A stretch of 64,000 bases of DNA, taken from Nitrospira sp. (lineage in GTDB: Bacteria > Nitrospirota > Nitrospiria > Nitrospirales > Nitrospiraceae). Shown piece by piece: positions 44,499 to 53,823 of the stretch (position 1 is the stretch's first letter; the number at the start of each line of letters is the position of its first letter). Below the pieces are notes generated by a model. It was not told the DNA's origin. It did no database searches and saw only the letters and a list, made by a program, of their open reading frames with translations. A program made the translations under genes and the position numbers. The stretch is taken from contig BQWY01000001.1 of NCBI GenBank assembly GCA_036984305.1, positions 2,687,501-2,751,500 on the forward strand. The letters run 5' to 3'.

Positions 44499-44900
44499 GT
44501 CGACCGAATGCAGAGAATCTTTCCCGAACGCAGACATCTAAAGCCGTGGATCACCACGGGCGCAATCTTCCAGTGCATTCCTCTTTCATGGAGATAGGGA
44601 ATTAGGAAAAACAACCTTGATTCCTGCCGGATTGACCTCGCGTTAGCTTTCCAGTCGATCTCCAACGTCCTGGGATGAGAAAAACTCCCTCCCTGTTAAC
44701 CAACCACATCGGCCGATGACCGAGGCCTCCCAAAACTGTATTCGCCGGAACGACCTATTGCCCGATTGACTCTCCATCCAACGGCTCGGCGAAGATCTCT
44801 TGCCCTGGAGGCCGTACCTTTTTCTCCAAGCGTGCTTACTTTCGCAGGTTGAGTACCTGGGCGATGCGAAACGAGGCTGGCGGCCGTTTTCAACCGCCTG
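44499..44900. other. Convergent intergenic region with a repeat remnant
   Basis: About 400 bases separate the convergent HHH and ctpA genes. No convincing gene was found. A short hairpin (CCGTGG ATCA CCACGG, 44544-44559) lies just after the HHH gene but is not followed by a T run. The last 100 bases resemble the palindromic repeat at 24277-24400: the final 27 bases before the ctpA stop match its arm at 20 positions. The remaining sequence shows no structure I could recognise. Confidence 0.5.
44800..44900. repeat. Diverged copy of the palindromic repeat, next to the ctpA stop
   Basis: The segment ending at 44900 (GGCTGGCGGCCGTTTTC, then AACCGCCTGC) matches one arm of the element at 24277-24400 (reverse complement) at 20 of 27 positions. 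A weaker counterpart of the other arm, containing CCTGGAGGCCGTACC, lies near 44804-44818. It ends directly at the ctpA stop codon. The left boundary is uncertain and the pairing of its arms is poor, so it is best seen as a decayed copy. Confidence 0.42.
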
Positions 44901-46274
44901 CTACAGGGACGGTTTGAGTTCCTTAAAGATCGACCACGTTTTTAACAATTCCACCGCCTTCTGTAATTGTAGATCTTCCTCGAGTGAGGGCTCTCCGTTA
45001 CCCTGCGCCGGGGGTGAGGACGAGGGAGCATTCGCTTTGCCGTTCCCATTCGATGTCGATGCGGCGCCTGGCGGAGCCTTTTCCTTTCCCGGATTCGACG
45101 ATGTAGACGACGTATCGGACTTGTCGCCAGCATCTTTGTCCCCTGGCTTGACACTGGCCACCTGTTGCCCGGGTTGCGGCAGTTTGACGACGATGTCGGG
45201 TGTAATCCCCGTGGATTGGATCGTTCGGCCCTTCGGCGTGTAATATTTTGCTGTCGTGAGTCTCAAGCCGGACCCGTCTTGGAGAGGGAGAATCGTCTGG
45301 ACCGACCCTTTTCCGAAGCTCGTGGTTCCGACCACCACCGCTCGTCCCCAATCTTGCAGTGCGCCCGCGACAATCTCGGACGCACTTGCGGACCCCTCGT
45401 TCACGAGAACGATCATCGGCGATTCGTCCACCGGCTCCTTCGACTTGGCTACGTATTCATCCTTGCGCCCATCCCTCCCCTTGATATAGACGACCAGTTT
45501 TCCGGGTGCCACGAACTGTTCCGACACCTCTACGGCCGCCGTCAACAGCCCTCCGGGATTATTCCGCAGATCGAGAATCGTGCCGGTCGCCTTCTGCTCG
45601 CGAAGCTGCTTCAACGCCTTGGCTAAATCTCGTCCTGTGGACTCCTGGAACTGTGTCAGCCGCACATATGCGATGTTCTTGTCGATCAGCTTGCCCTTGA
45701 CGCTTTCGATCTTAATGGTATCCCGGACCAGCTCGAAATCCAATGGATCGGGCGTTGCCTCCCGTTGGATGGTCAGTACGACTTTCGTTCCTTTCGGACC
45801 ACGCATCTTCTGTACAGCGTCCATGAGGGTCAAATCTTTGGTCGTCTCGCCGTTTACCTTGGTAATGTAATCCCCCGCTTTGATCCCCGCCCGGGAGGCC
45901 GGTGTCCCTTCGATGGGTGCAATGACAGTGAGACGGTTGTCCTTAACCCCGATTTGGATCCCCACCCCGCCGAATTCACCCTTGGTTTCGACCTGCATCT
46001 CCTTATACATGTCCGGCGTCATATAGGCCGAGTGCGGGTCGAGAGTGGACAGCATCCCCCGGATGGCGCCCTGAACCAGATCCTTGACCTTTGCTTCTTC
46101 GACATAGTGCTTTTGCACCTGGCTCAAGACCTCCGAAAAGACTTTGAGCTCTTCGTAAGTCTCGGTGGCGTGACCCGTTCGGTCCACGCCCTTTCCGATC
46201 AGGACTCCGCCGATAAGCGCCACGATCACGAGCGGACTCAGGAACCAGACGCGCCGTCGAGACTGCTGTTCCAT
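44901..46274 (-). CDS. S41-family C-terminal processing peptidase (CtpA)
   Basis: The 457-residue periplasmic protease has an N-terminal membrane anchor (FLSPLVIVALIGGVLIGKGV), a PDZ domain (GIQIGVKDNRLTVIAPIEGT to KAGDYITKVNGET) and the S41 catalytic core: IVLVNEGSASASEIVAGALQ with the serine and VVGTTSFGKGSVQTILPL with the lysine. It ends in a serine-, proline- and glycine-rich tail of about 90 residues. Such enzymes trim or degrade periplasmic proteins, including cell-wall hydrolases, which fits its place after ftsE-ftsX-envC. It begins 24 bases after envC. Confidence 0.92.
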   Translation of the reverse strand: MEQQSRRRVWFLSPLVIVALIGGVLIGKGVDRTGHATETYEELKVFSEVLSQVQKHYVEEAKVKDLVQGAIRGMLSTLDPHSAYMTPDMYKEMQVETKGEFGGVGIQIGVKDNRLTVIAPIEGTPASRAGIKAGDYITKVNGETTKDLTLMDAVQKMRGPKGTKVVLTIQREATPDPLDFELVRDTIKIESVKGKLIDKNIAYVRLTQFQESTGRDLAKALKQLREQKATGTILDLRNNPGGLLTAAVEVSEQFVAPGKLVVYIKGRDGRKDEYVAKSKEPVDESPMIVLVNEGSASASEIVAGALQDWGRAVVVGTTSFGKGSVQTILPLQDGSGLRLTTAKYYTPKGRTIQSTGITPDIVVKLPQPGQQVASVKPGDKDAGDKSDTSSTSSNPGKEKAPPGAASTSNGNGKANAPSSSPPAQGNGEPSLEEDLQLQKAVELLKTWSIFKELKPSL

Positions 46275-46298
46275 TCCTTTTCCCTTTCCTTCTCCTAG

Positions 46299-47489
46299 CT
46301 AGCGTCGGGCCAGCCACTGCAACGGGTCGACTGGTTCGGCCCCTTGCCGTAATTCAAAATATAGCGTGCTATCACCCGTCATCCCAGTATCCCCCGTTTC
46401 ACCGATCGATTGGCCGGCCTCGATCCGATCGCCGACCTGCGCAAGAAGCGTCGAGGCATGGGCATAGAGCGAAAAATAACCATTCAAGTGATCCACGATA
46501 ATGACCAAACCGTATCCCTTGAGCCAATCCGCATAGACCACGCTGCCCGCCATCACCGCCTTGATGGTGCTGCCCTCGGTTGCTCGAATTTCTATCCCCT
46601 TACGCTGAACGTAGGTCTCGAACGTCGGATGCTTCTGCCGCCCGAAGTACGAGACGACCGCGCCTTCGACCGGCCACGGTAACGCGCCCTTGAATCCCCG
46701 CCCCGAAGGGACGATCGCAGACGGCTTGGACATGGCCAGCTTGCGTCGCTGCTCCAGCTCGTTCAATAGACTGTCCACCCGGCCCGCCGACCGGGAGAGT
46801 TCCTCGACCATTCGGTCGTATGACTCCTTCTGATAGGTGACTTTGTTGAGGTACCGCCGCTTCTGCTTGCGGACATCCTGAATATCCGCGAGCTTCCGCT
46901 CCGTCTTGAGGCGAAACACCATCAACTGTTCGCGGGCCATAGCCCGCTGATGCTCCGCCTGCTCCATCTTGGTCAGGTCACCGCGGTAGGACTCCAGTAA
47001 TTGGTATTCCCGCTGGGTCACCGCAGACAGATACTGAAACCGACGTTGGAAATCAGTATAGTTTTGCGCACCCAGCAGGACTTTCATCGCTCCCCATCTG
47101 CCCTGCATGTACTGGAGCTTTGCCCGAGCCAGGATTGCCGTTTGATGCTCGGCCACCTGGTCGCGCATCTCGGCCAGGTGGGCATTGAGTTCGTTCAACT
47201 CTTTGTCCTTTTTCGTCAGGTCGCGCGATACGCTCTGAAGATCGCGGCGCATCTTGACCAATCGCTGATCCAACCGCTGCAAATTTTGCAAGACCGACTG
47301 ACGCTTCCCCTCTGCGGCCTTGGCTTGTTGCTTCTGTTCCTGGATCCGGTTCTTGAGTTTTTCGAGATTCTTCCGCTCGCGCGCGATCTTCTCCGATAGG
47401 ACTTCTGCCTCCTTCGCCGCGTCAGATGGGATCGCGCTCGCCGCCCCGAGGGCAATGACCAAAACCATTGACAAGGTTTTCACGTTCAT
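46299..47489 (-). CDS. EnvC-like murein hydrolase activator, degenerate LytM domain
   Basis: The 396-residue exported protein has a signal peptide (LSMVLVIALGAASAIPSDAA), a long coiled coil (about 25-240, EKIARERKNLEKLKNRIQEQ onward) and a C-terminal LytM-like domain (about 270-395). The zinc-ligand positions are altered: QRKGIEIRATEG replaces the HxGxD motif and STLYFELRQG replaces the HLHFE motif. E. coli EnvC has a similarly inactive LytM domain and activates amidases under FtsEX control, and ftsE-ftsX lie immediately upstream here. The start at 47489 overlaps the ftsX stop as ATGA. Confidence 0.88.
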   Translation of the reverse strand: MNVKTLSMVLVIALGAASAIPSDAAKEAEVLSEKIARERKNLEKLKNRIQEQKQQAKAAEGKRQSVLQNLQRLDQRLVKMRRDLQSVSRDLTKKDKELNELNAHLAEMRDQVAEHQTAILARAKLQYMQGRWGAMKVLLGAQNYTDFQRRFQYLSAVTQREYQLLESYRGDLTKMEQAEHQRAMAREQLMVFRLKTERKLADIQDVRKQKRRYLNKVTYQKESYDRMVEELSRSAGRVDSLLNELEQRRKLAMSKPSAIVPSGRGFKGALPWPVEGAVVSYFGRQKHPTFETYVQRKGIEIRATEGSTIKAVMAGSVVYADWLKGYGLVIIVDHLNGYFSLYAHASTLLAQVGDRIEAGQSIGETGDTGMTGDSTLYFELRQGAEPVDPLQWLARR

Positions 47490-48391
47490 GTCCCCGAGGC
47501 CTCTTGCAATCGCACCACGGAAATGAAGCTTCCAAGCACGCCCAAGACCAGCCCGATCAGAACCAGGATCCCCATCAAATGTCCGGGAAAATAACTCAGC
47601 CATGCCTGCGTACCGAGCAACTTGGTGGTGGATTCCATCTGCAATCGAAACACTTCAAAGCCGCCCTTCAGAATGGCCAAGGACATGACTCCACCCACCC
47701 CGCCCAGAATCGCCCCTTCCACGAGGTACGGCAGCTTGATGAACAAGCCTGTCGCCCCGACCAACTGCAGGATATGTAATTCGTGCCGTCGTGAATTCAC
47801 CGTCAATCGAATCGTGTTCGCAATAATCGTGACCGAAGCCAGGGAAAGAATCAGCCCCACGCTCAAGGCCGCTCCCTCCAGGTTTCGCAGCAGGGCGGTC
47901 AGATTCTCCACCCAATCCTGACTATACTCGACTTCGGCCACACCGGGGAAGGATTTGAATTGTTCGGCCCAGCGGTGGACGAAGTCCGGTGCCCGGAATC
48001 GGGCCGCCAGGGTCACCAAGAAAGACGCCGGCAGAGGGTTTTCTCCCAACCCCTCGAGCAACTGCGATTCATTCGGAAATTGGGTTTGAAATTCCTCGAG
48101 CGCCTGATCTTTGGACACATAGGAGAGGCCGGCCACCGCTTGCTGGCGCTCCAATTCACGCTGCAGGTCCTCGACCTGCGTATGAGTGAGGTTGTCCTCG
48201 AGATAGACGATCACTTTGATCTCCTTGGCCAGAGACGTGGTCATGCCTCGGAGATTGAGATACACCAACAGGAAGACCCCCAAACAAGCGAGGGTGAAAC
48301 CCGTGGTCACGATGGCGACCACGCTCGTTGTACGATTCAACCGGATGTTGGCGATCGCCTCGCGAAGGAGATAGGACCAGGTGCGGATCAT
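47486..48391 (-). CDS. ftsX: Cell-division ABC permease FtsX
   Basis: FtsX is the membrane partner of FtsE and transmits division state to periplasmic hydrolases. The 301-residue protein has one N-terminal membrane segment (TSVVAIVTTGFTLACLGVFL), a periplasmic loop of about 130 residues (from EIKVIVYLEDNLTHTQVEDL), and three more membrane segments (LSVGLILSLASVTIIANTIR, LVEGAILGGVGGVMSLAILK and LMGILVLIGLVLGVLGSFIS). ELHILQLVGATGLFIKLPYL is the family's cytoplasmic coupling motif. It overlaps ftsE by 4 nt. Confidence 0.94.
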   Translation of the reverse strand: MIRTWSYLLREAIANIRLNRTTSVVAIVTTGFTLACLGVFLLVYLNLRGMTTSLAKEIKVIVYLEDNLTHTQVEDLQRELERQQAVAGLSYVSKDQALEEFQTQFPNESQLLEGLGENPLPASFLVTLAARFRAPDFVHRWAEQFKSFPGVAEVEYSQDWVENLTALLRNLEGAALSVGLILSLASVTIIANTIRLTVNSRRHELHILQLVGATGLFIKLPYLVEGAILGGVGGVMSLAILKGGFEVFRLQMESTTKLLGTQAWLSYFPGHLMGILVLIGLVLGVLGSFISVVRLQEASGT

Positions 48392-49059
48392 GCGATCGCC
48401 CCCTGCTGATCAGCCTGCACATACCCGTGACGCAACGTCACAACCCGACGATTGACTTGGCGCATGACTTGCGGATCGTGGGTCGCGACGACGACCGTGG
48501 TGCCCCGGGCATTGATCGTTTTGAAAAGGTCCACAATTTCGGACGTGAGCTGCGGGTCAAGGTTTCCCGTCGGTTCATCTGCGAGCAAGATGATTGGACT
48601 GTTGACGATTGCGCGCGCAATCGAGACCCTCTGCTGCTCTCCCGCGGAAAGGCTTGTTGGCAAGTGTTCTCGTTTGTGCTCGACTCCAACTGCACGCAAC
48701 GCGTCGGAAACCTTCCGGCGGATGTCCGTGCTCGACGCCCCTGAGACCATCAAAGGCAGCGCGACGTTGTCAAACACCGTGCGTTTGGCCAGTAGGCGGA
48801 AGTCTTGAAACACAATTCCCATGCGGCGCCTCAATTGGGGGATCTGACGCTCGGACAATTTCGCGATGTTTTGTCCCTGCACGAGAATTTGTCCCTCGTC
48901 TGGTTGATCACCGGCAAACATGAGCTTGAGAAGCGTGGATTTTCCAGCACCGCTCGACCCCATCAGCAAGACGAAATCCCCCTTGGCCACTTCGAGATTG
49001 ACGTCATGCAGGGCCTGGCATCGGCCATACGCCTTGGAGACATGGAAGAGTTGAATCAT
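48388..49059 (-). CDS. ftsE: Cell-division ATPase FtsE
   Basis: FtsE is the ABC ATPase driving FtsX at the division site. The 223-residue protein has IQLFHVSKAYGRCQALHDVN, Walker A LLMGSSGAGKSTLLKLM, the Q loop FQDFRLLAKRTVFDNVALPL, signature LSAGEQQRVSIARAIV, Walker B IILLADEPTGNLD and the switch histidine VVATHDPQVM. Length is normal. It starts about 42 bases after yraN on the same strand, so it is probably read through from the ffh promoter, unless an unseen promoter lies in yraN. Confidence 0.94.
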   Translation of the reverse strand: MIQLFHVSKAYGRCQALHDVNLEVAKGDFVLLMGSSGAGKSTLLKLMFAGDQPDEGQILVQGQNIAKLSERQIPQLRRRMGIVFQDFRLLAKRTVFDNVALPLMVSGASSTDIRRKVSDALRAVGVEHKREHLPTSLSAGEQQRVSIARAIVNSPIILLADEPTGNLDPQLTSEIVDLFKTINARGTTVVVATHDPQVMRQVNRRVVTLRHGYVQADQQGAIA

Positions 49060-49101
49060 CGGCCACGCGACGCGCGGGGGATCATGATCAGTTCTTGGGT
49101 G

Positions 49102-49509
49102 TCACCAGCGAAGGTCGTGTCCCGGTACCTCGATGGCGTTTTCGAGATGGTCGATGATGGCCTCCCCGGACGGAACATGTTGAATGATGACCACATCAAT
49201 CCGGGACGGCTGATCGTCCATCCGGTGAACGGCCAAATACTGAGCCGCTGCACGGATCAATCGATGCCGTTTCTCGCCGTTCACGGCGAACACCGCTCCT
49301 CCCATGGCGGAAGTCCGGCGGGCCTTGACCTCCACAAAGACCACCACAGCCCCATGTTTGGCCACGAGATCGATTTCGCCTTCCGCGAGGCGCACGTTCC
49401 GCTCGAGGATCGCATATCCCAACCCCCGTAGATGGCGCTCCGCGAGTCGCTCGCTCTCCCGGCCGAACTGGCGCGCATCGACACGCCGAGAGGTCAACAG
49501 AGGGCCCAA
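49102..49509 (-). CDS. YraN/UPF0102-family nuclease-like protein
   Basis: The 135-residue protein has the UPF0102 core: GRESERLAERHLRGLGYAIL, ERNVRLAEGEIDLVAKHGAV and VVFVEVKARRTSAMGGAVFA, in which the EIDLVA acidic pair and EVK form an Endonuclease VII/RecB-like site, with KRHRLIRAAAQYLAVH following. The family is thought to act in DNA repair or recombination, but no reaction is established. It is next to rnhB as in many genomes, 22 bases after it. Confidence 0.86.
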   Translation of the reverse strand: MGPLLTSRRVDARQFGRESERLAERHLRGLGYAILERNVRLAEGEIDLVAKHGAVVVFVEVKARRTSAMGGAVFAVNGEKRHRLIRAAAQYLAVHRMDDQPSRIDVVIIQHVPSGEAIIDHLENAIEVPGHDLRW

Positions 49510-49531
49510 TCCTGTGCGTCAGGGGAACCGG

Positions 49532-50224
49532 TCATCGCATCGACACCTTCGACTGTCGACCCTGTGGAGACGCCTTTGGCGCCCCTGATCGTGCTGGCGT
49601 CTCCAGGGGACATTCGCGCTGAAGGATCTTGGCGACCGGATCGAAGCTCCGACGATGAATGGGACTAGGGCCGTACTTTTCTAGCAAGCGAAGATGCTCC
49701 GGAGTCCCATATCCCTTGTGGGTGGAGAAATCATATTGAGGATAATGTTCGTGGACACGCGCCATCTCCTCGTCTCTCAGAACCTTGGCGATCACGGACG
49801 CGGCGGCAATCGAAACAGAGAGCTGATCTCCCATGATGATGGCGCGCTGGGGGAACCGCGGGCCCGGAATTGACACCGCATCGACGAGGAGAAAGTCCGG
49901 GTGCACTCGGCAGTCGTTCAGCGCACGCCTCATGGCCAGTCGCGTGGCTTCGAGAATATTGACGGCGTCGATTTCGGCGGCCGTGGCACGGCCTATCCCA
50001 ACAGCCACGGCCTTGCGCAGGATCACTCGAAAGAGCGCTTCACGTACCCCCCGCGTCAGCAGTTTGGAATCGTTCAATCCAGGAATCGAACAGCGGAACG
50101 GCAGCACCACCGCGGCCGCTACCACCGGGCCTGCGAGTGGCCCACGGCCTGCCTCATCAAACCCCGCGATACAGCGAAACCCGCGCCGCCGGAGCTCGGA
50201 CTCAAACTGGTCTGTAGGCTCCAC
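49532..50224 (-). CDS. rnhB: Ribonuclease HII
   Basis: RNase HII cuts the RNA strand of RNA-DNA hybrids, including single ribonucleotides in DNA. The 230-residue protein has IAGFDEAGRGPLAGPVVAAA with the DE pair, GLNDSKLLTRGVREALF, DFLLVDAVSIPGP with the third aspartate, SVSIAAASVIAKVLRDEEMA and YDFSTHKGYGTPEHL. The last 30 residues form a basic extension beyond the usual end (after RRSFDPVAKIL). It follows rplS after 66 bases. Confidence 0.93.
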   Translation of the reverse strand: MEPTDQFESELRRRGFRCIAGFDEAGRGPLAGPVVAAAVVLPFRCSIPGLNDSKLLTRGVREALFRVILRKAVAVGIGRATAAEIDAVNILEATRLAMRRALNDCRVHPDFLLVDAVSIPGPRFPQRAIIMGDQLSVSIAAASVIAKVLRDEEMARVHEHYPQYDFSTHKGYGTPEHLRLLEKYGPSPIHRRSFDPVAKILQRECPLETPARSGAPKASPQGRQSKVSMR

Positions 50225-50290
50225 GAAGTCGGTTCCTCAACACCGTGCTCGCGCGGAACGCGCGGTGCGCTCCAAGCTGGCGCGCCGAGG

Positions 50291-50668
50291 TTAGCTAGCC
50301 GGGGTGGCCGTCTTGACATCCGCCGTTGAGTCGCGCTCGGCGACCTTGGCCATTTTCCCCTTCTTGTCACGGAGGTAATACAACTTCGCCCTTCGAACCC
50401 GGCCTCGCCGTGCGATGTCGATCTTGGCGATGATGGGAGAATGAACGGGGAAAATCCGCTCCACGCCGACGCCATACGAAACTTTTCTGACGGTAAACGT
50501 TTCCGTATTCGAACCCCCCTTACGGGCTATCACCGTGCCTTCGTAGACCTGAATGCGATCCTTATCGCCTTCACTGACGGTGACGTGCACCCTCACCGTA
50601 TCCCCAATTTCGAAGTCTGGGGCCTTTTTTTTGACCAACGACCGCTGTAACCGCTCCATCCGATTCAT
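50291..50668 (-). CDS. rplS: Ribosomal protein bL19
   Basis: bL19 bridges the ribosomal subunits. The 125-residue protein has [75 protein letters not shown] and [13 protein letters not shown], all normal for the family. The start was set at the ATG at 50668, with GAGGAG just upstream inside the end of trmD; the longest frame adds 10 residues that are not conserved. Confidence 0.96.
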   Translation of the reverse strand: MNRMERLQRSLVKKKAPDFEIGDTVRVHVTVSEGDKDRIQVYEGTVIARKGGSNTETFTVRKVSYGVGVERIFPVHSPIIAKIDIARRGRVRRAKLYYLRDKKGKMAKVAERDSTADVKTATPAS

Positions 50669-50672
50669 GACG

Positions 50673-51461
50673 CTACTCCTCCTCCCCACACTGCACACAA
50701 GTCGATGTCGTGTGTTCGTGAATAATATGGCTCAACAGCTCACGATCTTCTGCCGCCAACGTCCGATCGCGAAGCAAATCGGGTCGCTTCAAATAGGTGT
50801 TGCGCAACGCTTGTTCGCGACGCCATCGTCGAATCGCCTCATGGTTCCCCGACAGCAGAACCTCGGGAACGGTCAGGCCGCGGCACTCCGGAGGCCGCGT
50901 GTAGTGGGGATAGTCCAAGAGACCATCCTGAAATGATTCATTCGCCGCTGACGAAGGATCTCCAAGGACCCCCGGGATCAACCGAACGGCCGCATCGACC
51001 ATGACGAGTGCCGGCAATTCCCCTCCCGTCAACACGTAGTCGCCGATGGAGAACTCCTCCGGGCGCAAACCCAGTCGGACTCGCTCGTCGATTCCCTCAT
51101 AGTGACCGCAGAGCCATACCAACCGGCGCGAGTCACGCGCCAACTCCTCCGCCAAGGACTGGCCAAAGGGGCGACCTTGAGGCGAAGGCATCAACAGCCG
51201 AATCTTGCTTCCTGGAACGCTCTCACGTTCTTCCTCGCGAAGCGCGTCGACAGCCCGAAAGAACGGCTCTGCTTTCATCACCATCCCGCCGCCCCCACCA
51301 TAGGGCGCATCGTCGGCGACTTTATGCCGATCACCCAGCGTATCCCGCAGATTCCATGTCTTCACATCCAGCAACCCCTTCTCCTGGGCACGGCGCAGCA
51401 TGCTCTGATCGAGGACCGCGGCGACCATGTCCGGGAAAAGCGTGAGAACATCACATCGCAT
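50673..51461 (-). CDS. trmD: tRNA (guanine-37-N1) methyltransferase TrmD
   Basis: TrmD methylates G37 of tRNAs to keep the reading frame. The 262-residue SPOUT protein has [72 protein letters not shown] and [20 protein letters not shown], the knot that binds SAM. C-terminal [20 protein letters not shown] is normal. It overlaps rimM by 11 nt and lies 4 bases before rplS. Confidence 0.96.
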   Translation of the reverse strand: MRCDVLTLFPDMVAAVLDQSMLRRAQEKGLLDVKTWNLRDTLGDRHKVADDAPYGGGGGMVMKAEPFFRAVDALREEERESVPGSKIRLLMPSPQGRPFGQSLAEELARDSRRLVWLCGHYEGIDERVRLGLRPEEFSIGDYVLTGGELPALVMVDAAVRLIPGVLGDPSSAANESFQDGLLDYPHYTRPPECRGLTVPEVLLSGNHEAIRRWRREQALRNTYLKRPDLLRDRTLAAEDRELLSHIIHEHTTSTCVQCGEEE

Positions 51462-51993
51462 TCCGCGTTTCGGCTGAATCCCGATCAGGTTCCGCAGCCG
51501 CCTCTGGAACGCGCACCGTCATCATTCGCGCCGGCACGTCAATCCGTTTGACCCACTCGCGCACAGCCGGAATCATCAACTCACGTGTCCCATCGTGCAC
51601 GACAAAGAGACCATGCGCAGGAGTTTCCAATATGTGGTCGAGCACACCCAACGCCGCACCTTGCTCGTCGATAACCGTCATTCCCAGCAGATCACATTGA
51701 TAGTACTGCCCCGGTGGAGGAGCCACGTCGGTCTTCTCGGCATAAACGTACCCTCCACGAAACGTGGCAACCTCCTCCGGGGACGTCAGCCCGTGGACGG
51801 TCAGAATCAGCCGTTGTCCATGCGACTTGACCCCTGTCACAATCACCCGTACCCTCGCCCCCTCAGGACCAACCAAAAGCACGGGAATCTCAGCACGAAA
51901 TCGACCCGGCACGTCGCTCAAGGGTCTCACACACATAGCCCCCTTCACACCGAAGGATCGCTCGATGGCGCCGATGACCACCATATCCGTCAT
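51451..51993 (-). CDS. rimM: 16S rRNA processing protein RimM
   Basis: RimM assists maturation of the 30S subunit by binding S19. The 180-residue protein has the N-terminal RimM barrel (VVIGAIERSFGVKGAMCVRP, RLILTVHGLTSPEEVATFRG) and a C-terminal PRC barrel (YYQCDLLGMTVIDEQGAALG, ETPAHGLFVVHDGTRELMIP). The KH-domain gene that often stands between rpsP and rimM is absent: only about 93 bases without a gene separate them. Confidence 0.93.
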   Translation of the reverse strand: MTDMVVIGAIERSFGVKGAMCVRPLSDVPGRFRAEIPVLLVGPEGARVRVIVTGVKSHGQRLILTVHGLTSPEEVATFRGGYVYAEKTDVAPPPGQYYQCDLLGMTVIDEQGAALGVLDHILETPAHGLFVVHDGTRELMIPAVREWVKRIDVPARMMTVRVPEAAAEPDRDSAETRNAM

Positions 51994-52086
51994 AACCGCT
52001 CCAGGAGGCCTTACTGCCGCCGTGTCACCGGCGCTCCCACAGATTCCCGCAGGGGGATTCCATGTGTGCCGGCGCTACTGGGGGTG

Positions 52087-52368
52087 CTACTTGTTCCCTC
52101 CAGCCGCCGTGGCTGCCGGCGCGGATGTGAGAATTCCAGCGCGCTTCAAGATTGAGCGCACCGTCACCGTAGGCTGGGCACCACGGCTAATCCAATGTTG
52201 AACCCGCTCGGATTTCAAATCAGACACCGGTGGGTTCTTGAGTGGATTGTAAGTCCCGAGAATTTCCAAGTAGCGCCCGTCTCGTGGGCTTCTGGAATCC
52301 GCTGCCACCACCCGGTAAAAGGGGAGCTTGTGTCGCCCGCCCCGAGAAAGTCGTAAATGAACTGCCAC
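52087..52368 (-). CDS. rpsP: Ribosomal protein bS16
   Basis: bS16 is a 30S assembly protein. The 93-residue protein starts AVHLRLSRGGRHKLPFYRVV after a GTG initiator, and contains ADSRSPRDGRYLEILGTYNP and VQHWISRGAQPTVTVRSILK. The GTG at 52368 was chosen because AAAGGAG stands 6 bases upstream; the ATG nine codons earlier has no ribosome site and precedes the family's start. The alanine-rich C-terminal tail is ordinary. It lies about 45 bases after ffh. Confidence 0.94.
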   Translation of the reverse strand: MAVHLRLSRGGRHKLPFYRVVAADSRSPRDGRYLEILGTYNPLKNPPVSDLKSERVQHWISRGAQPTVTVRSILKRAGILTSAPAATAAGGNK

Positions 52369-52413
52369 GTGAGTCTCCTTTGTGTGAACCTTCAAAAAAT
52401 TCGACCGACGCTA

Positions 52414-53763
52414 TTACATCGACCGAAGCGCCTGCAAGAAGTTCCGGCGCCCAGACGGACCACTGATCGCCTTCATGAGCTTCCGGGTACTTAAGAACTG
52501 TTTGATGAGTCGATTGACCTCCGGCACGGTGGTTCCGCTGCCTTTGGCAATCCGCTTTTTGCGACTTCCGTTGAGCAACGTGTGGTCCCGTCGCTCACGC
52601 ACGGTCATGGAATCGACGATGGCCACGACCCGGAGGATCTCCCGTTCCGGCACGCGATCGCCGTTCATCATGTCCTTCAATTTCTGTCCACCAGGCAACA
52701 TGCCCAGTATTGAGTCGACGCTGCCCATCTTGTTGACCTGCTTCAATTGCTCTCGAAAGTCTTCGAGGGTGAGCGCTTGGCCGCTCATGGCCTTTCGCGC
52801 CAGCGCTTCCTGCTCTTCCGAGTGGACCTCTTGAGCTTTTTCAATGAGGGACAGGACATCACCCATCCCCAAGATACGGGAGGCCAACCGGTCGGGATGA
52901 AATAATTCAAGCGCGTCTAGTTTTTCCCCAACACCAAGAAACTTGATGGGCTTGCCCGTCACCGCACGAATCGACAACACGGCCCCGCCGCGCGCATCAC
53001 CCTCCGTCTTGGTCAAAACTACGCCGGTCAAGCCGATCCGTTGATCGAACTGACTGGCCATCGCCACAGCGTCTTGCCCCGTCATGGCGTCCGCCACGAG
53101 CAGGACTTCATGCGGCGTCACCGCTTCCCGGACCGCGACCAATTCGCTCATCAGGTCATCGTCAATATGGAGACGGCCGCCGGTATCCAATATGACGACG
53201 TCGTAGCCCTTGTCTCGACCACGCGCGACGCCTTCCGAACAGATTCGCACCACATCTTGCTGTGATGCCCCGGCTTGGTCGGCCCGATAGACATCGACCT
53301 CCAACGTACTTCCGAGATTGGCCAATTGATCGCCGGCCGCCGGTCGTCTCGGGTCGGCAGCAACGAGCAGTACGCGCCTGTCCTGAGCTTTGAGCCACCG
53401 CGCCAGCTTGCCGCACGTGGTGGTCTTTCCAGCACCCTGAAGACCGACCATCATGACCACTGTGGGAGGAAGAGACGCGAGCTTCAGGCCGGCATGCGCA
53501 CGCCCCATCATCTCGCCCAGCTCTTCCCAGACGAGCTTGATAACCTGGTGGCCAGGCGTGAGGCTCTTCAGGACCTCCTGCCCGATGGCCTTTTGTTGCA
53601 CGCGCTCGACAAAGTCTTTGACGACTTTGAAGTTCACGTCCGCTTCGAGCAGTGCAAGGCGGACATCCTTCAGAGCCTCGGCCATATTGGCCTCGGTCAG
53701 AACGGCCTGGCCACGTAGTTTCCGCAGGACACCGTCAAATCTGTCGCTTAAGGCTTCGAGCAC
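52414..53763 (-). CDS. ffh: Signal recognition particle GTPase Ffh
   Basis: Ffh binds signal sequences and SRP RNA and docks ribosomes at FtsY. The 449-residue protein has an N domain, a G domain with G1 VGLQGAGKTTTCGKLARWL, LLVAADPRRPAAGDQLANLG, DVVILDTGGRLHIDDDLM and TKTEGDARGGAVLSI, and an M domain with RVVAIVDSMTVRERRDHTLL and RIAKGSGTTVPEVNRLIKQF, the RNA-binding segment. The initiator is GTG with GAGGGG upstream. It is the first gene of the translation/division run. Confidence 0.96.
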   Translation of the reverse strand: MLEALSDRFDGVLRKLRGQAVLTEANMAEALKDVRLALLEADVNFKVVKDFVERVQQKAIGQEVLKSLTPGHQVIKLVWEELGEMMGRAHAGLKLASLPPTVVMMVGLQGAGKTTTCGKLARWLKAQDRRVLLVAADPRRPAAGDQLANLGSTLEVDVYRADQAGASQQDVVRICSEGVARGRDKGYDVVILDTGGRLHIDDDLMSELVAVREAVTPHEVLLVADAMTGQDAVAMASQFDQRIGLTGVVLTKTEGDARGGAVLSIRAVTGKPIKFLGVGEKLDALELFHPDRLASRILGMGDVLSLIEKAQEVHSEEQEALARKAMSGQALTLEDFREQLKQVNKMGSVDSILGMLPGGQKLKDMMNGDRVPEREILRVVAIVDSMTVRERRDHTLLNGSRKKRIAKGSGTTVPEVNRLIKQFLSTRKLMKAISGPSGRRNFLQALRSM

Positions 53764-53823
53764 AGAGCAGTCCCCTCGTGAATCTTCTAGGTCCTCGAAT
53801 TTTCAGGGAAAAGACCATCGGGC

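Noticed and set aside
44544-44559. Hairpin after the HHH gene as a terminator
   Set aside because: The stem is 6 bases and no T run follows on either strand, so it does not meet the intrinsic terminator pattern.
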